Positions 1 to 6,995 of a stretch of 48,890 bases of DNA are shown piece after piece. The notes below the pieces were generated by a model. It had not been told where the DNA came from and ran no database searches. It saw nothing but the letters and a program-made list of their open reading frames with translations. Positions within the stretch are counted from its first letter, which is position 1; every line of letters begins with the position of its first letter. Location: NCBI RefSeq assembly GCF_000502835.1, contig NZ_AYVL01000002.1, positions 237,773 to 286,662 on the forward strand, written 5' to 3'. This DNA is from Mesorhizobium sp. LSJC280B00. Lineage in GTDB: Bacteria; Pseudomonadota; Alphaproteobacteria; Rhizobiales; Rhizobiaceae. The position numbers and the translations under genes were made by a program.

Positions 1-175
1 CGCGCCCGGCCGGAACACCGGTGGTCGCTGCGATACGGACGACAGATTGCCGGGCCTGCTCGCCCGCATGCTCATTCAGACCGCGAGCGGCGGCCTGCTG
101 CATCTCCGGGCCTTCGAGTTTCTGCAGGAAGCGGATGAGCTCCGAATCCTGGTGGAAGGTGGCGGTGATCTTCAT
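1..175 (-). CDS. Phage tail protein (minor tail protein Z-like), N-terminal part
   Basis: The leftward reading frame starts at ATG 175 and runs off the left edge, so only about 58 residues are visible. The sequence has an AARGLNEHAGEQAR stretch followed by VVRIAATTGVP. That pattern, an alanine-rich helix with a conserved Asn and then a short basic strand, resembles the start of minor tail protein Z/GPZ-type phage tail proteins. It suggests that the structural genes continue leftward outside the window. The family call is by eye; a generic tail-assembly protein is the main alternative. Confidence 0.6.
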   Translation of the reverse strand, partial: MKITATFHQDSELIRFLQKLEGPEMQQAAARGLNEHAGEQARQSVVRIAATTGVPAGR

Positions 176-205
176 CGCGCCGCCACCCCCAACTAAATTG
201 CACCA

Positions 206-778
206 CTAGAACGTTCGGCCTTTGGCTTGTTCTGCCTTGTACCCAGCTTCCACTTGGAGACGCAGTTCATTCAGCTCCGCGACGCAGCCGGGTTTAAGGT
301 CCTTTGCCACTAGGTTGGCCCCAAACACACGGTTCCATTCATTAATCGCCTCAACAACCGCCGTCAGGTCGACACCCATCATTAGTTCATCGCTTCCCGT
401 TTCCAGGTGGGCCAGATAAGCGCGATGTCGATCTACCGCTTCTGACAGTCGGGCCACGGTTGTGTCATAGACACCTTCCAGATGGGCCCGCGCAAGCTGG
501 GATTCGATCTCGCTAAGGCGATCTGAGGTTGAGGCAATATCTTGCATCAAGGCCTCCACCGCCTTTTCAGCTGGTGTTTGCCATCTGTCCAGGGCATAGG
601 CCCCCAATATCGATGAAACGAGGTAAAGGGCGCCACCTATTGCGATCAACAGCGGAGGTGGCAAATCTAGACCGAGCAACCAGAGCACAATCGCCGGCAG
701 AAGGAATATTCCCTGCCATACCGAACGCCACGCGGCGTGCTTGCCGTCTGCTAAGAAGCCCGTGAATTCCGTGTTCAT
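206..778 (-). CDS. Small membrane protein with two TM helices and a coiled-coil tail
   Basis: This 190-residue protein has two hydrophobic segments near residues 17-60 (rich in Leu/Ile, with GLDLPPP between them), followed by a helical, charged, probably coiled-coil region with DIASTSDRLSEIESQLARA. I do not recognise a family. It is in the prophage, next to the tail gene and on the same strand. It could be a lysogeny-expressed accessory protein or a lysis-associated protein; nothing decides between them. The start is uncertain: ATG 790 and GTG 811 are in the same frame, and none has a clear Shine-Dalgarno. Confidence 0.6.
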   Translation of the reverse strand: MNTEFTGFLADGKHAAWRSVWQGIFLLPAIVLWLLGLDLPPPLLIAIGGALYLVSSILGAYALDRWQTPAEKAVEALMQDIASTSDRLSEIESQLARAHLEGVYDTTVARLSEAVDRHRAYLAHLETGSDELMMGVDLTAVVEAINEWNRVFGANLVAKDLKPGCVAELNELRLQVEAGYKAEQAKGRTF

Positions 779-1033
779 GCCCGTCAGCATAGTTACGTTG
801 CGTTGGCGCACAAGGGACTCGTATCAAGGGTCGACGCAATATCTCAGGGACAGAGATAGTCCTGTAACATAGAGCTCTATGAGGGGTCGGCTTGACGCCG
901 CCCCGATCAGCCATCTGAGCAGGATTTAGCGTCTACGCGAGGGGGGAGGTCGCGAGAAACTGCCCCTCTTGCGAGCTTCGGTCAACCCCCCGACTTTCGA
1001 ACAGGCTTTCCAGATCGTTACCGTTTTCCGGCT

Positions 1034-1088
1034 GTCCCGAGTTTGTCCCGGAATTGTCCGGGATTTGTCCGAGTTCCGTCCGGGAAGT
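1034..1088 (+). repeat. Five 11-bp iterons, GTCC-based
   Basis: The tetramer GTCC begins at 1034, 1045, 1056, 1067 and 1078, exactly 11 bases apart each time. The unit is roughly GTCCSGRRTTT. A period of 11 places each copy on the same face of the helix, as in replication iterons. A second array of the same unit lies in the primase gene at 9964-10007. Confidence 0.8.
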
Positions 1089-1720
1089 ATTTTCAGCCAG
1101 TCAGCGGCCAGAGTGCGATTCCGCTTGACACCATTTCGACCCAGAGCGGCGGAAGGCCCCTATAGGGCATAAGGTCGGTAAATAACCGCGGGGCTGCGCT
1201 CCGCTGGCGCTCGCCCCCTGATACGGTCCCTAAGTCGCTTTTGCTGGTAGCAGCTCGAGCCAGGCGCAGGCCACCATGAGCGCCACGCATGCAGGACGAG
1301 GGGCGAGGCGGGGCAGGGTGGGCGCGTGTTGGTGGGGCGCTGTGACCATGCAACATCATGCTCGAGCAGAGCGACCACGCATGGGCAGGGGCGGGCTGGG
1401 TGGCGCGGAGCTGCTGCAGCTCGGCGGGCATGGTGTGCGACGCTATCGGGTATGGGAGTGCTTTTCGCTGAAAAGTGCTCACGCGGTCAAGTTGTGGGCA
1501 GAGTCGCAGGGTTGTGCAGTAGAGCAGGCCAGCATGCGGCAGCATGCGCAGGCCAGGTACAAGCAACGCGAACCGTTTCGACTATGGCAAGGCGGGTATA
1601 GCCGGGCGGCGTCACTCCAAGGCCAAGTAGGGAACGAAGAAAAAGCGCATGTTTTCATGCTCATAGCGCATTATTTGCTTTACATTCCGCCCCGGTTTTG
1701 AGAGAGTGTTCTTGCAAAAC

Positions 1721-1736
1721 GGCTCGATTGTGAGCC
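1721..1736 (+). promoter_or_regulatory. RATYGT-loop hairpin, copy 1
   Basis: GGCTC-GATTGT-GAGCC forms a 5-bp stem with a six-base loop. It ends 18 bases before the ATG at 1755, directly ahead of the GAAAGG ribosome site. The stem base pairs differ from those of the other copies while the loop is the same. Confidence 0.7.
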
Positions 1737-1754
1737 CATCGAAAGGCAGACAGC

Positions 1755-1970
1755 ATGAACACTCCCACCGCAACCTTTCATGACATCTGGGCAGGACCAG
1801 TTCCCGCGCATGTCGTCGCCTTCAAGACCACGCGCAAGGGCGAACGCGTCGTCCGCTATCGTTGGCAGCGCGTCGACGGCAACCATTGCTGCAGCGTGGT
1901 CTATCTCACGCCGGCGGCTGCGGCCGCTGCCAAGCGTCGCGACGCGCGCTTTTCCAACGTCGTGGCGTGA
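1755..1970 (+). CDS. Hypothetical 71-aa basic protein
   Basis: A small basic protein with a VVRYRWQRVDG core and an Ala-rich tail; no family recognised. It is the first gene of a three-gene unit (1755-2413) led by hairpin copy 1 and a GAAAGG ribosome site 8 bases before the ATG. The next gene starts one base after its stop, so translation is probably coupled. It is likely an early phage accessory gene. Confidence 0.6.
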   Translation: MNTPTATFHDIWAGPVPAHVVAFKTTRKGERVVRYRWQRVDGNHCCSVVYLTPAAAAAAKRRDARFSNVVA

Positions 1971-1971
1971 C

Positions 1972-2133
1972 ATGAACCCCACTCACGACTTCGGCTTGTT
2001 CATCCTCCGCGCTGGGGTGTGGACTGCTCATGCTACCGACGAGACGCTTTCCTCGTTCCTGAAGCAGGAGCGCGCCTATCTCGCTGACTCGCTCGGCCTG
2101 ACCGTTGCCATCTTCCGCAAGATCGAGGCGTGA
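1972..2133 (+). CDS. Hypothetical 53-aa protein
   Basis: The frame from ATG 1972 begins MNPTHDFGLFILRAGVW and has a short helical C-terminal half (ETLSSFLKQERAYLADSLGL). There is no recognised domain. It starts one base after the upstream stop and ends two bases before the downstream ATG. That spacing, rather than sequence similarity, is the main support for it being a real gene. Confidence 0.5.
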   Translation: MNPTHDFGLFILRAGVWTAHATDETLSSFLKQERAYLADSLGLTVAIFRKIEA

Positions 2134-2134
2134 C

Positions 2135-2413
2135 ATGCGCGCGCTGCTCCTCTCCGCTTTCGTCGCCGGCGCTTTGGTGTCCGGTCTTCAGGCCGGGCGC
2201 ATCTATGACGCGGCTTTCGTCTATTCCGAGTCCTGCGACCGCGCGCCGCTGCCGAACGCCTTCGGGCGCTATCAGGCCAAGGGCCTGGTCTGTCACCTTG
2301 CCGACTACATCGTTTACGGCGCCTCGCTGCAACAGCCGGTCACGGCCTGCACGCTCGCGCGGGCCGTGCCGACGGACGCCAACATTGAGGCCTGCACGGG
2401 CCAGCCCATCTAG
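2135..2413 (+). CDS. Hypothetical exported 92-aa protein
   Basis: The N-terminus MRALLLSAFVAGALVSGLQAG is a short signal peptide or a single membrane anchor. Three cysteines follow in the mature part (ESCDR, LVCHLAD, TACTLA), which would allow disulfides in the periplasm. It is the last gene of the first rightward unit and is followed by a hairpin at 2423-2446. The function is unknown. Confidence 0.6.
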   Translation: MRALLLSAFVAGALVSGLQAGRIYDAAFVYSESCDRAPLPNAFGRYQAKGLVCHLADYIVYGASLQQPVTACTLARAVPTDANIEACTGQPI

Positions 2414-2422
2414 CGCCTTTTT

Positions 2423-2446
2423 CAGCGCCCGGCACGCTGGGCGCTG
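2423..2446 (+). terminator. Hairpin after the first unit
   Basis: CAGCGCCC (2423-2430) pairs with GGGCGCTG (2439-2446) around an 8-base loop. There is no U-run after it; a short T-run precedes it. It separates the first gene unit from hairpin copy 2, so it may be a terminator or an RNA-processing boundary. Confidence 0.5.
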
Positions 2447-2468
2447 CGATGGTCGCTAGACCGCAACC

Positions 2469-2482
2469 GCCCGATTGTGGGC
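2469..2482 (+). promoter_or_regulatory. RATYGT-loop hairpin, copy 2
   Basis: GCCC-GATTGT-GGGC forms a 4-bp stem with the conserved loop. It ends 18 bases before ATG 2501 and is followed by the GAAAGGAAC ribosome site. Confidence 0.7.
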
Positions 2483-2500
2483 AACATGAAAGGAACGAAC

Positions 2501-2605
2501 ATGAAGACCGACAAGCGCCAGTTTTCCGACCGTATCGAAGGCCGCGTGCGCCGCGATGTCCGCCGCAACGCCCGCGCTGCAAAGCGCGCATGGCTGGAAA
2601 TGTGA
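2501..2605 (+). CDS. Hypothetical 34-aa highly basic peptide
   Basis: MKTDKRQFSDRIEGRVRR opens a 34-residue, Arg-rich, probably helical peptide. It has a good ribosome site (GAAAGGAAC) and hairpin copy 2 upstream, and the next gene begins two bases after its stop. The charge suggests nucleic-acid binding, but no family is recognised. The upstream signals are the evidence that it is translated. Confidence 0.55.
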   Translation: MKTDKRQFSDRIEGRVRRDVRRNARAAKRAWLEM

Positions 2606-2607
2606 CC

Positions 2608-2814
2608 ATGAGGCACGACCGTTACGACGATCTCACGCCTGAAGAGCTCGCAGCGGTGCAAGCCTATGCCGCGAAGCACGGCCGGATGTGGAAGAGCATC
2701 CTGCGAGGGGCATGGTTGGGGCAGCCGCCGTATGACGACACCGGGACGTTGCGCAACCTCCGCAACACCCATGGTCCGTCATGGCTGGACGGCTTCAAGC
2801 TGCCGAAGGCGTGA
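2608..2814 (+). CDS. Hypothetical 68-aa protein
   Basis: The protein begins MRHDRYDDLTPEELAAVQAYAAKHGRMW and continues with a short KSILRGAWLGQP segment. The LTPEEL...AYAAKHGRMWKSIL pattern is seen in many small phage proteins of unknown role. It follows the 34-residue peptide with a 2-base gap and is followed by a UUCG-type hairpin. An in-frame upstream ATG at 2590 is possible but less likely. Confidence 0.65.
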   Translation: MRHDRYDDLTPEELAAVQAYAAKHGRMWKSILRGAWLGQPPYDDTGTLRNLRNTHGPSWLDGFKLPKA

Positions 2815-2822
2815 CACATAGC

Positions 2823-2842
2823 GCGCGGCCTTCGGGCCGCGC
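2823..2842 (+). terminator. UUCG-loop hairpin, terminator-like
   Basis: GCGCGGCC pairs with GGCCGCGC around a TTCG tetraloop, an 8-bp all-GC stem eight bases after the stop at 2814. It lacks a strong U-tract, which is common in GC-rich alphaproteobacteria. Confidence 0.65.
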
Positions 2843-2884
2843 CTCACCATCGCCTTTCCGGCCGGCCAGGCATGGCCGCCCCGA

Positions 2885-2901
2885 TGGTCGGATTGTGGCC
2901 A
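2885..2901 (+). promoter_or_regulatory. Variant RATYGT-loop hairpin, tandem copy
   Basis: TGGTC-GGATTGT-GGCCA gives a 5-bp stem with one G-T wobble and a 7-base loop containing GATTGT. It lies just upstream of copy 3, so the DUF932 gene has two such elements in tandem. Confidence 0.5.
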
Positions 2902-2905
2902 ACTT

Positions 2906-2919
2906 GCCCGATTGTGGGC
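2906..2919 (+). promoter_or_regulatory. RATYGT-loop hairpin, copy 3
   Basis: GCCC-GATTGT-GGGC has the same stem and loop as copy 2. It ends 21 bases before ATG 2941, ahead of an AAAAGGAG ribosome site. Confidence 0.7.
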
Positions 2920-2940
2920 TGATCAAAAGGAGCTTTTTCA

Positions 2941-3804
2941 ATGAACATTTACACCCCGACCGCGCGTTTCGACACCGGCCGCGCGTTGACCGAAGACGAG
3001 TTGCGCATGCGTGCGCCGTCGGTTTTCGCGCTGGCTGCTCATGAAAGCCGGTCCGAACGTTTCCAGCCCATCCCCACGATTGAGATTGTGCGGGCGCTGG
3101 CAAATGAGGGTTTTCACGTCGTCGGCGCTAAGCAGTCCGGCACGCGAGACGAAAGCCGGAAAGACTTCACAAAGCACCTGCTGCGCCTCCGCCGGCTGGA
3201 CAACGAAGCGGCCTATTCGGTCGGCGATACCGTCTGCGAAATTCTGTTGAAGAACGCGAACGACGGGACGAGCGCATATGACCTCATGGCCGGCCTTTTC
3301 CGCATTCGTTGCCTGAATTCGATGGTCTCGCAGACGGCAACGCTGGACTCGCTCAAGGTGCGCCATTCCGGCGACGTTGCCGGCAAGGTGATCGAAGGCA
3401 CGTATACCGTTCTCGACGCGGCACAAAAGGCGCTTGCCGCGCCGCAGGACTGGTCAACGGTCAAGCTGAACAATGACGAGTCGGCCATTCTTGCCGAAGC
3501 GGCGCACCTGCTCCGCTTCGCCGATGCAGACGGCAATGTTGAAACCCCGATCAAGCCCGCTCAGCTCCTCATGCCGCGCCGCCACGACGACCGCGCCGCA
3601 GACCTGTGGACGCAATTCAATGTCGTGCAGGAAAACGTCATTCGGGGCGGGCTGCGCGGTGTCGGTCGTGACGCCAACAACCGCCGGCGCCGGGTCACAA
3701 CGCGCGAAGTCAACGGGATCGATCAAGACGTGAAGTTGAACAAAGCCCTGTGGCTGCTCGGCGCGAAGATGGCCGAGCTGAAGGGAATTCGCGCCGCCGC
3801 GTGA
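2941..3804 (+). CDS. DUF932 family protein
   Basis: A 287-residue protein with the RSERFQPIPTIEIVRALANEGF and TRDESRKDFTKHLLRLR blocks typical of DUF932 phage and plasmid proteins. The family is widespread in mobile elements; its biochemical function is not established. It is a single-gene unit bounded by a UUCG hairpin and tandem RATYGT hairpins upstream and another hairpin downstream. The ribosome site AAAAGGAG supports the start. In other elements DUF932 genes often sit near DNA metabolism genes; here the next gene is a DNA methyltransferase. Confidence 0.8.
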   Translation: MNIYTPTARFDTGRALTEDELRMRAPSVFALAAHESRSERFQPIPTIEIVRALANEGFHVVGAKQSGTRDESRKDFTKHLLRLRRLDNEAAYSVGDTVCEILLKNANDGTSAYDLMAGLFRIRCLNSMVSQTATLDSLKVRHSGDVAGKVIEGTYTVLDAAQKALAAPQDWSTVKLNNDESAILAEAAHLLRFADADGNVETPIKPAQLLMPRRHDDRAADLWTQFNVVQENVIRGGLRGVGRDANNRRRRVTTREVNGIDQDVKLNKALWLLGAKMAELKGIRAAA

Positions 3805-3808
3805 TCAG

Positions 3809-3833
3809 TGCGGGGCGGTTCGCCCGCCCCGCA
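3809..3833 (+). terminator. Strong GC hairpin, terminator-like
   Basis: TGCGGGGCGG pairs with CCGCCCCGCA, a perfect 10-bp stem with a 5-base loop (TTCGC), four bases after the DUF932 stop. It has no U-run. It closes the DUF932 unit just before hairpin copy 4. Confidence 0.7.
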
Positions 3834-3846
3834 TCCTCGCTCAACA

Positions 3847-3860
3847 GCGCAATTGTGCGC
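3847..3860 (+). promoter_or_regulatory. RATYGT-loop hairpin, copy 4
   Basis: GCGC-AATTGT-GCGC differs from the other stems but still pairs, and the loop keeps the ATTGT core. It ends 19 bases before the GTG at 3880, followed by AAAAAGGAGA. Confidence 0.7.
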
Positions 3861-3879
3861 GCCCAAAAAGGAGACAATC

Positions 3880-4638
3880 GTGGAAATCAGTCAGCACATT
3901 CTCGCCGTACTCAGCCAGGCCGAAACGGTCGGCAACAACCTCTATCTGCGCGGGCAGCTCGACCGCAAGACCTATCAGGACGTCAACAAGGTTCTGGAAG
4001 CTAATGGCGGCAAGTGGAACCGCAGCGCGAAGGCGCATGTCTTCAGCGAACCGGCTGCCGAGGCGATTGAGCAAGCCTTGATGACTGGCGAATTCCGCCG
4101 GGTCAAACAGGATTTTGGTCAATTCGACACGCCGCCGGATGTGGTGGCGCGCGTCATCGAACTCGCTGCAGTCGAGCCCGGAATGTGGGTTTATGAGCCC
4201 AATGCAGGCATCGGCAATCTAGTCGCCGGCGCGGCGGCCAAGGGGGCAACTGTCTGGGGCAATGAGATCGACCCAAAGCGGCACGCAGCCTGCGTCACGC
4301 GCCATTTCGCTTCGTTCGGCGCAGGCGGGCTGACAATGCTGGACTTTCTCGCCATCGATCCGGGCCCGGAACCGGGCTTTGACCGCGTAGTCATGAACCC
4401 GCCCTTCGCAAAGCAGGCGGATATTGATCACGTCGCGCACGCCCTAAAATTCGTGAAGCCAGGCGGCCGGCTGGTCGCAATCATGTCGGCGTCGGTCACC
4501 TTCCGCAGTAATCGGAAAACAACCGATTTCCGCGACATGGTCGAGGCCAAAGGTGCGCATTGGGAGGCTTTGCCGGAGGGCGCTTTCGCTTCGTCAGGCA
4601 CCAACGTCAACGCCGTGGTTTTGGCGGTCGACGCATGA
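3880..4638 (+). CDS. N6-adenine DNA methyltransferase
   Basis: A 252-residue protein. The first ~80 residues form a small domain (RKTYQDVNKVLEANGGKWNR), then QFDTPPDVVARVIELA leads into the AdoMet-binding motif (VYEPNAGIGNLVAGA) and the catalytic VMNPPF motif near residue 170. NPPF/NPPY marks amino-methyltransferases acting on adenine N6. The start is GTG 3880, chosen because AAAAAGGAGA sits 6 bases upstream; an in-frame ATG at 3808 would read through the hairpins. No restriction gene is adjacent, so it is an orphan enzyme, perhaps for phage DNA protection or gene control. Its target site cannot be read from the sequence. Confidence 0.8.
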   Translation: MEISQHILAVLSQAETVGNNLYLRGQLDRKTYQDVNKVLEANGGKWNRSAKAHVFSEPAAEAIEQALMTGEFRRVKQDFGQFDTPPDVVARVIELAAVEPGMWVYEPNAGIGNLVAGAAAKGATVWGNEIDPKRHAACVTRHFASFGAGGLTMLDFLAIDPGPEPGFDRVVMNPPFAKQADIDHVAHALKFVKPGGRLVAIMSASVTFRSNRKTTDFRDMVEAKGAHWEALPEGAFASSGTNVNAVVLAVDA

Positions 4639-4742
4639 AAGACCTCGTCCAAGACCTCGCCGCATTCCTCGCCGTGGCCGCGTTCCTCGCGTTCTCCGCC
4701 ATTTACCTAATCGCAGCCGCCCCCGCGTCGCTGCCTGTCTGA
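4635..4742 (+). CDS. Hypothetical 35-aa single-TM peptide
   Basis: Starting at ATG 4635 with an ATGA overlap with the methyltransferase stop, it encodes MKDLVQDLAAFLAVAAFLAF and an IYLIAAA continuation: one membrane helix. The coupled start makes translation plausible. No function can be assigned. Confidence 0.5.
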   Translation: MKDLVQDLAAFLAVAAFLAFSAIYLIAAAPASLPV

Positions 4743-4754
4743 AAGGATTCCACC

Positions 4755-5264
4755 ATGCCCAAATTTACGCTTGCCGACATCCAGCGGGCCGGCTCCCGCA
4801 TCAGCGAATTTCATGGGCCGTTCAAGGCCGAAGGAACCGACATCCGGAATGCTTTTGGGGTGATCGTCGGCAAGGCGATCGACGAAGTTCACGCCGATCT
4901 GTTCGCGGCGTCTGTCTCGCTGCCCGATCATGTCAACGACACGGTCGACGCTCTCGTTCAAGCCGAGTCGTTCATCAGCGGCTTTGAGGACGACGAAACA
5001 CAGGAAGGCGTTTCCGACATCCTCGCTGGGCTTCGAGCGGCAATCCCGCGCGAGCAGGCGCGGCCTGACCTGCTGGCCGTGCTAAAACTCGCTGTGACCG
5101 ACTGGCCACAATTCGACTCAGCGCCGGCACTAAGGCAGCTGGGATGTCAGGAAGAGCATGACGTCGAGGTCAACGGCGGTGATCTGGTCGAATGGTTTGG
5201 CAATTGGCGGCGCGCATTTGTACTGCCCGCGATCGCCAAGGCGGAGGGCCAGGCCAATGGATGA
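4755..5264 (+). CDS. Hypothetical 169-aa protein
   Basis: A soluble, acidic, mostly helical protein starting MPKFTLADIQRAGSRISEFHG, with a GAAAGGA ribosome site. No conserved motif is recognised. It is the third gene of the unit that begins with the methyltransferase and overlaps the next gene by 8 bases. Confidence 0.65.
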   Translation: MPKFTLADIQRAGSRISEFHGPFKAEGTDIRNAFGVIVGKAIDEVHADLFAASVSLPDHVNDTVDALVQAESFISGFEDDETQEGVSDILAGLRAAIPREQARPDLLAVLKLAVTDWPQFDSAPALRQLGCQEEHDVEVNGGDLVEWFGNWRRAFVLPAIAKAEGQANG

Positions 5265-5667
5265 CGCAAAGCGCGCGCGGCTCTTCAACTGCTGCACCGA
5301 CTACGCCGCGCCGGATTGGAAGCAATTCGAGCATCTGGAATTGGCGGGCTGCGTCGACGATGGCGAAGAGCCCGGCACGACGATCGGCAACCAGCCGGCC
5401 AGCGTCGCCCAATTCTTCACCGTCTACGGGCGCTTTCCCGAGCCGGACGGAACTTGCGAAGCGATCACTGACATCAAAGGCCCGCGCGACGCGTTGGCGA
5501 TCGCCGGAGAACTCGCTTTGATTTCAGGCCTTCGCGTCATCGTCTGCGCAACGTTGGGTGAGGAGCAATCCCCCGGGCAGAAGATCCGCTTCCCTGAAGA
5601 CGCGCCCGGCGTCTTTCGCGTGCACCACGGAGACGGGCCATTGCCCACCGGCGCGGAGCGCATCTAG
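5257..5667 (+). CDS. Hypothetical 136-aa protein
   Basis: Starts at ATG 5257 inside the end of the upstream gene. It has CVDDGEEPGTTIGNQPASVAQFFTVYGRF in the middle and an LALISGLRVIVCATLG segment later. No family recognised. It ends the methyltransferase unit; hairpin copy 5 follows after 11 bases. Confidence 0.65.
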   Translation: MDDAKRARLFNCCTDYAAPDWKQFEHLELAGCVDDGEEPGTTIGNQPASVAQFFTVYGRFPEPDGTCEAITDIKGPRDALAIAGELALISGLRVIVCATLGEEQSPGQKIRFPEDAPGVFRVHHGDGPLPTGAERI

Positions 5668-5678
5668 CAACCAGCAAC

Positions 5679-5694
5679 GGCCCGATCGTGGGCC
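5679..5694 (+). promoter_or_regulatory. RATYGT-loop hairpin, copy 5
   Basis: GGCCC-GATCGT-GGGCC makes a 5-bp stem with loop GATCGT. It ends 18 bases before ATG 5713 and precedes the GAAAGGAGAG ribosome site. Confidence 0.7.
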
Positions 5695-5712
5695 AATTCG
5701 AAAGGAGAGAAC

Positions 5713-6207
5713 ATGCCCGCCATGAGCAATACCCCGAAAATGAAATACGAAAGCAAATGGTATGTTGCCGACCGCGCTGCGCACGCTCGCACGATGGCAA
5801 AGCCCATGCGCTCGACAGCCAAACCCGGCCCGGAGGCCGATTCAAAGGCGCTGGAATATGCGCTATGGCTGCTAAAGCGCGACGAGGTCGACGTCGACGT
5901 GCTGGCGGATGCCGCGCGCACCGCGCACAATCTGCAATTCCCGCCGACGAAGCACCGCGAGCGCGGGAGATCGTGGGAAACACCACACCCTGGCGCCATA
6001 CCGGCCGAAATGCATTGGAGCACCCGCGTTGGGTGGGACTTTTGTGCTGCCGGTCGTCGCCCGCGTTTCGTTCACTTCGAATTCTATTTGCCCCAAACCG
6101 ATGGATGGCGCCGCATCGCCGCTCATCTCTACACCGCGTTTTACACGGTAGAGCTGCCTCATTGGGATTTCCTGTCCGAGGCGACGGAATGCGATGGCGA
6201 GGCGTAA
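5713..6207 (+). CDS. Hypothetical 164-aa protein
   Basis: It begins MPAMSNTPKMKYESKWYVADR and has an aromatic C-terminal half (WSTRVGWDF, FVHFEFYLPQTDGW, LPHWDFL). No family recognised. It leads the fifth hairpin unit with a near-consensus ribosome site, and is followed after 2 bases by another small gene. Confidence 0.65.
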   Translation: MPAMSNTPKMKYESKWYVADRAAHARTMAKPMRSTAKPGPEADSKALEYALWLLKRDEVDVDVLADAARTAHNLQFPPTKHRERGRSWETPHPGAIPAEMHWSTRVGWDFCAAGRRPRFVHFEFYLPQTDGWRRIAAHLYTAFYTVELPHWDFLSEATECDGEA

Positions 6208-6209
6208 GC

Positions 6210-6365
6210 ATGCACCGCGTCACCATCTACGCGCTCACCATGCCGCCGTCGCCGATGCTCTACCAAGATTTTGGGAAGCGCGGCGATGCTTCGGCATGGC
6301 GCGCATGGGCAAAGCGGGAATTTCCTTGCCACGTTCGAACAACCAAGCTCGGAAAGGTCGGCTGA
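6210..6365 (+). CDS. Hypothetical 51-aa basic protein
   Basis: MHRVTIYALTMPPSPMLYQD starts a small basic protein beginning 2 bases after the upstream stop and ending 2 bases before the next ATG. No domain recognised; support comes from the tight spacing. Confidence 0.5.
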   Translation: MHRVTIYALTMPPSPMLYQDFGKRGDASAWRAWAKREFPCHVRTTKLGKVG

Positions 6366-6367
6366 CC

Positions 6368-6742
6368 ATGAACCAGATTATGTCTATGCTCCTCGGCGCG
6401 ACGATGCCGGGGAAGAACATGCCGCGATTCGAATACAAGAGAATGACCGGGGAGCAGCTTCGGACCGAGCTGCTGGACATGGCAATGCCGGTGTTCGCCT
6501 TCGCCAGGATCTTCGGCGTGAGACCACAGACGGTCAAGAAATGGCTGCGGGACGAGAACGATATTCCGCCATGGGTGCACGTCGCGCTCGGGCTACTGCG
6601 ACTCGAGGGTGCGCTGAGCGAAGCGCGCCAGCTCGCCGCAGAGCACATCATCCGCGACAACCAGCGACCAGGTGCCGGCGAATTCCCGTTCCTTGAGCGG
6701 GCAGACGAGATCACGGAGGGCAATGGCGATGACGACGATTGA
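6368..6742 (+). CDS. Helix-turn-helix protein, 124 aa
   Basis: Residues ~38-62 (MAMPVFAFARIFGVRPQTVKK, then WL) form a helix-turn-helix: a helix, the turn FGVRPQ and a recognition helix with TVKKWL. The tail is acidic (EGNGDDDD). It is probably a small DNA-binding protein acting on phage promoters, but no specific family is recognised. It overlaps the next gene by 14 bases. Confidence 0.65.
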   Translation: MNQIMSMLLGATMPGKNMPRFEYKRMTGEQLRTELLDMAMPVFAFARIFGVRPQTVKKWLRDENDIPPWVHVALGLLRLEGALSEARQLAAEHIIRDNQRPGAGEFPFLERADEITEGNGDDDD

Positions 6743-6995
6743 CGAATTGTTCATCGAGCAGGAACGCGAGAGATACCTGGCTGCCGTGTTGCGGGATGAC
6801 GTCAAGCAGGCCGACGCTCGATTCGCTCGCTTTGACGGCGGCTTTGAAATTCGCTTCACAGCAGACATCCCGGGCGGTTACGACAACACCCATGTTTTCC
6901 AGACACCTAAAGAACACTCCGACAAGTACATCCGTCTGGTGACGAACGTGAACATCCGTTCTGTCAGGTCCGCGATCCGGAGCATGCGGCCATGA
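6729..6995 (+). CDS. Hypothetical 88-aa protein
   Basis: The start is set at ATG 6729 because GGAGGG at 6715-6720 lies 8 bases upstream; ATG 6723 would be too close to it. The protein is charged (DELFIEQERERYLAAVLRDD) with no recognised domain. Its end overlaps the HerA-like ATPase start (ATGA), so the two may be co-expressed. Confidence 0.55.
   Translation: MTTIDELFIEQERERYLAAVLRDDVKQADARFARFDGGFEIRFTADIPGGYDNTHVFQTPKEHSDKYIRLVTNVNIRSVRSAIRSMRP

Larger units (their letters stand above)
779..1754. other. Gene-poor region with iterons and G-rich stretch
   Basis: No convincing gene lies in these 976 bases. An 11-bp iteron array sits at 1034-1088. From about 1,270 to 1,560 the plus strand is strongly G-rich and C-poor with many GCATG words. 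A short GCATG-TTTT-CATGC hairpin is at 1647-1660. The frames that stay open here lack ribosome sites and have a low-complexity Arg/Gly/His or Pro/Ser composition, so I treat them as non-coding. The position between leftward tail genes and the rightward early units suits an origin or regulatory region. Confidence 0.5.

Noticed and set aside
1276..1701. 141-codon plus-strand frame in the left gene-poor region
   Set aside because: Low-complexity Arg/Gly/His composition, no ribosome site, and the overlapping minus-strand frame (1093-1566) is equally open; both are effects of base skew.
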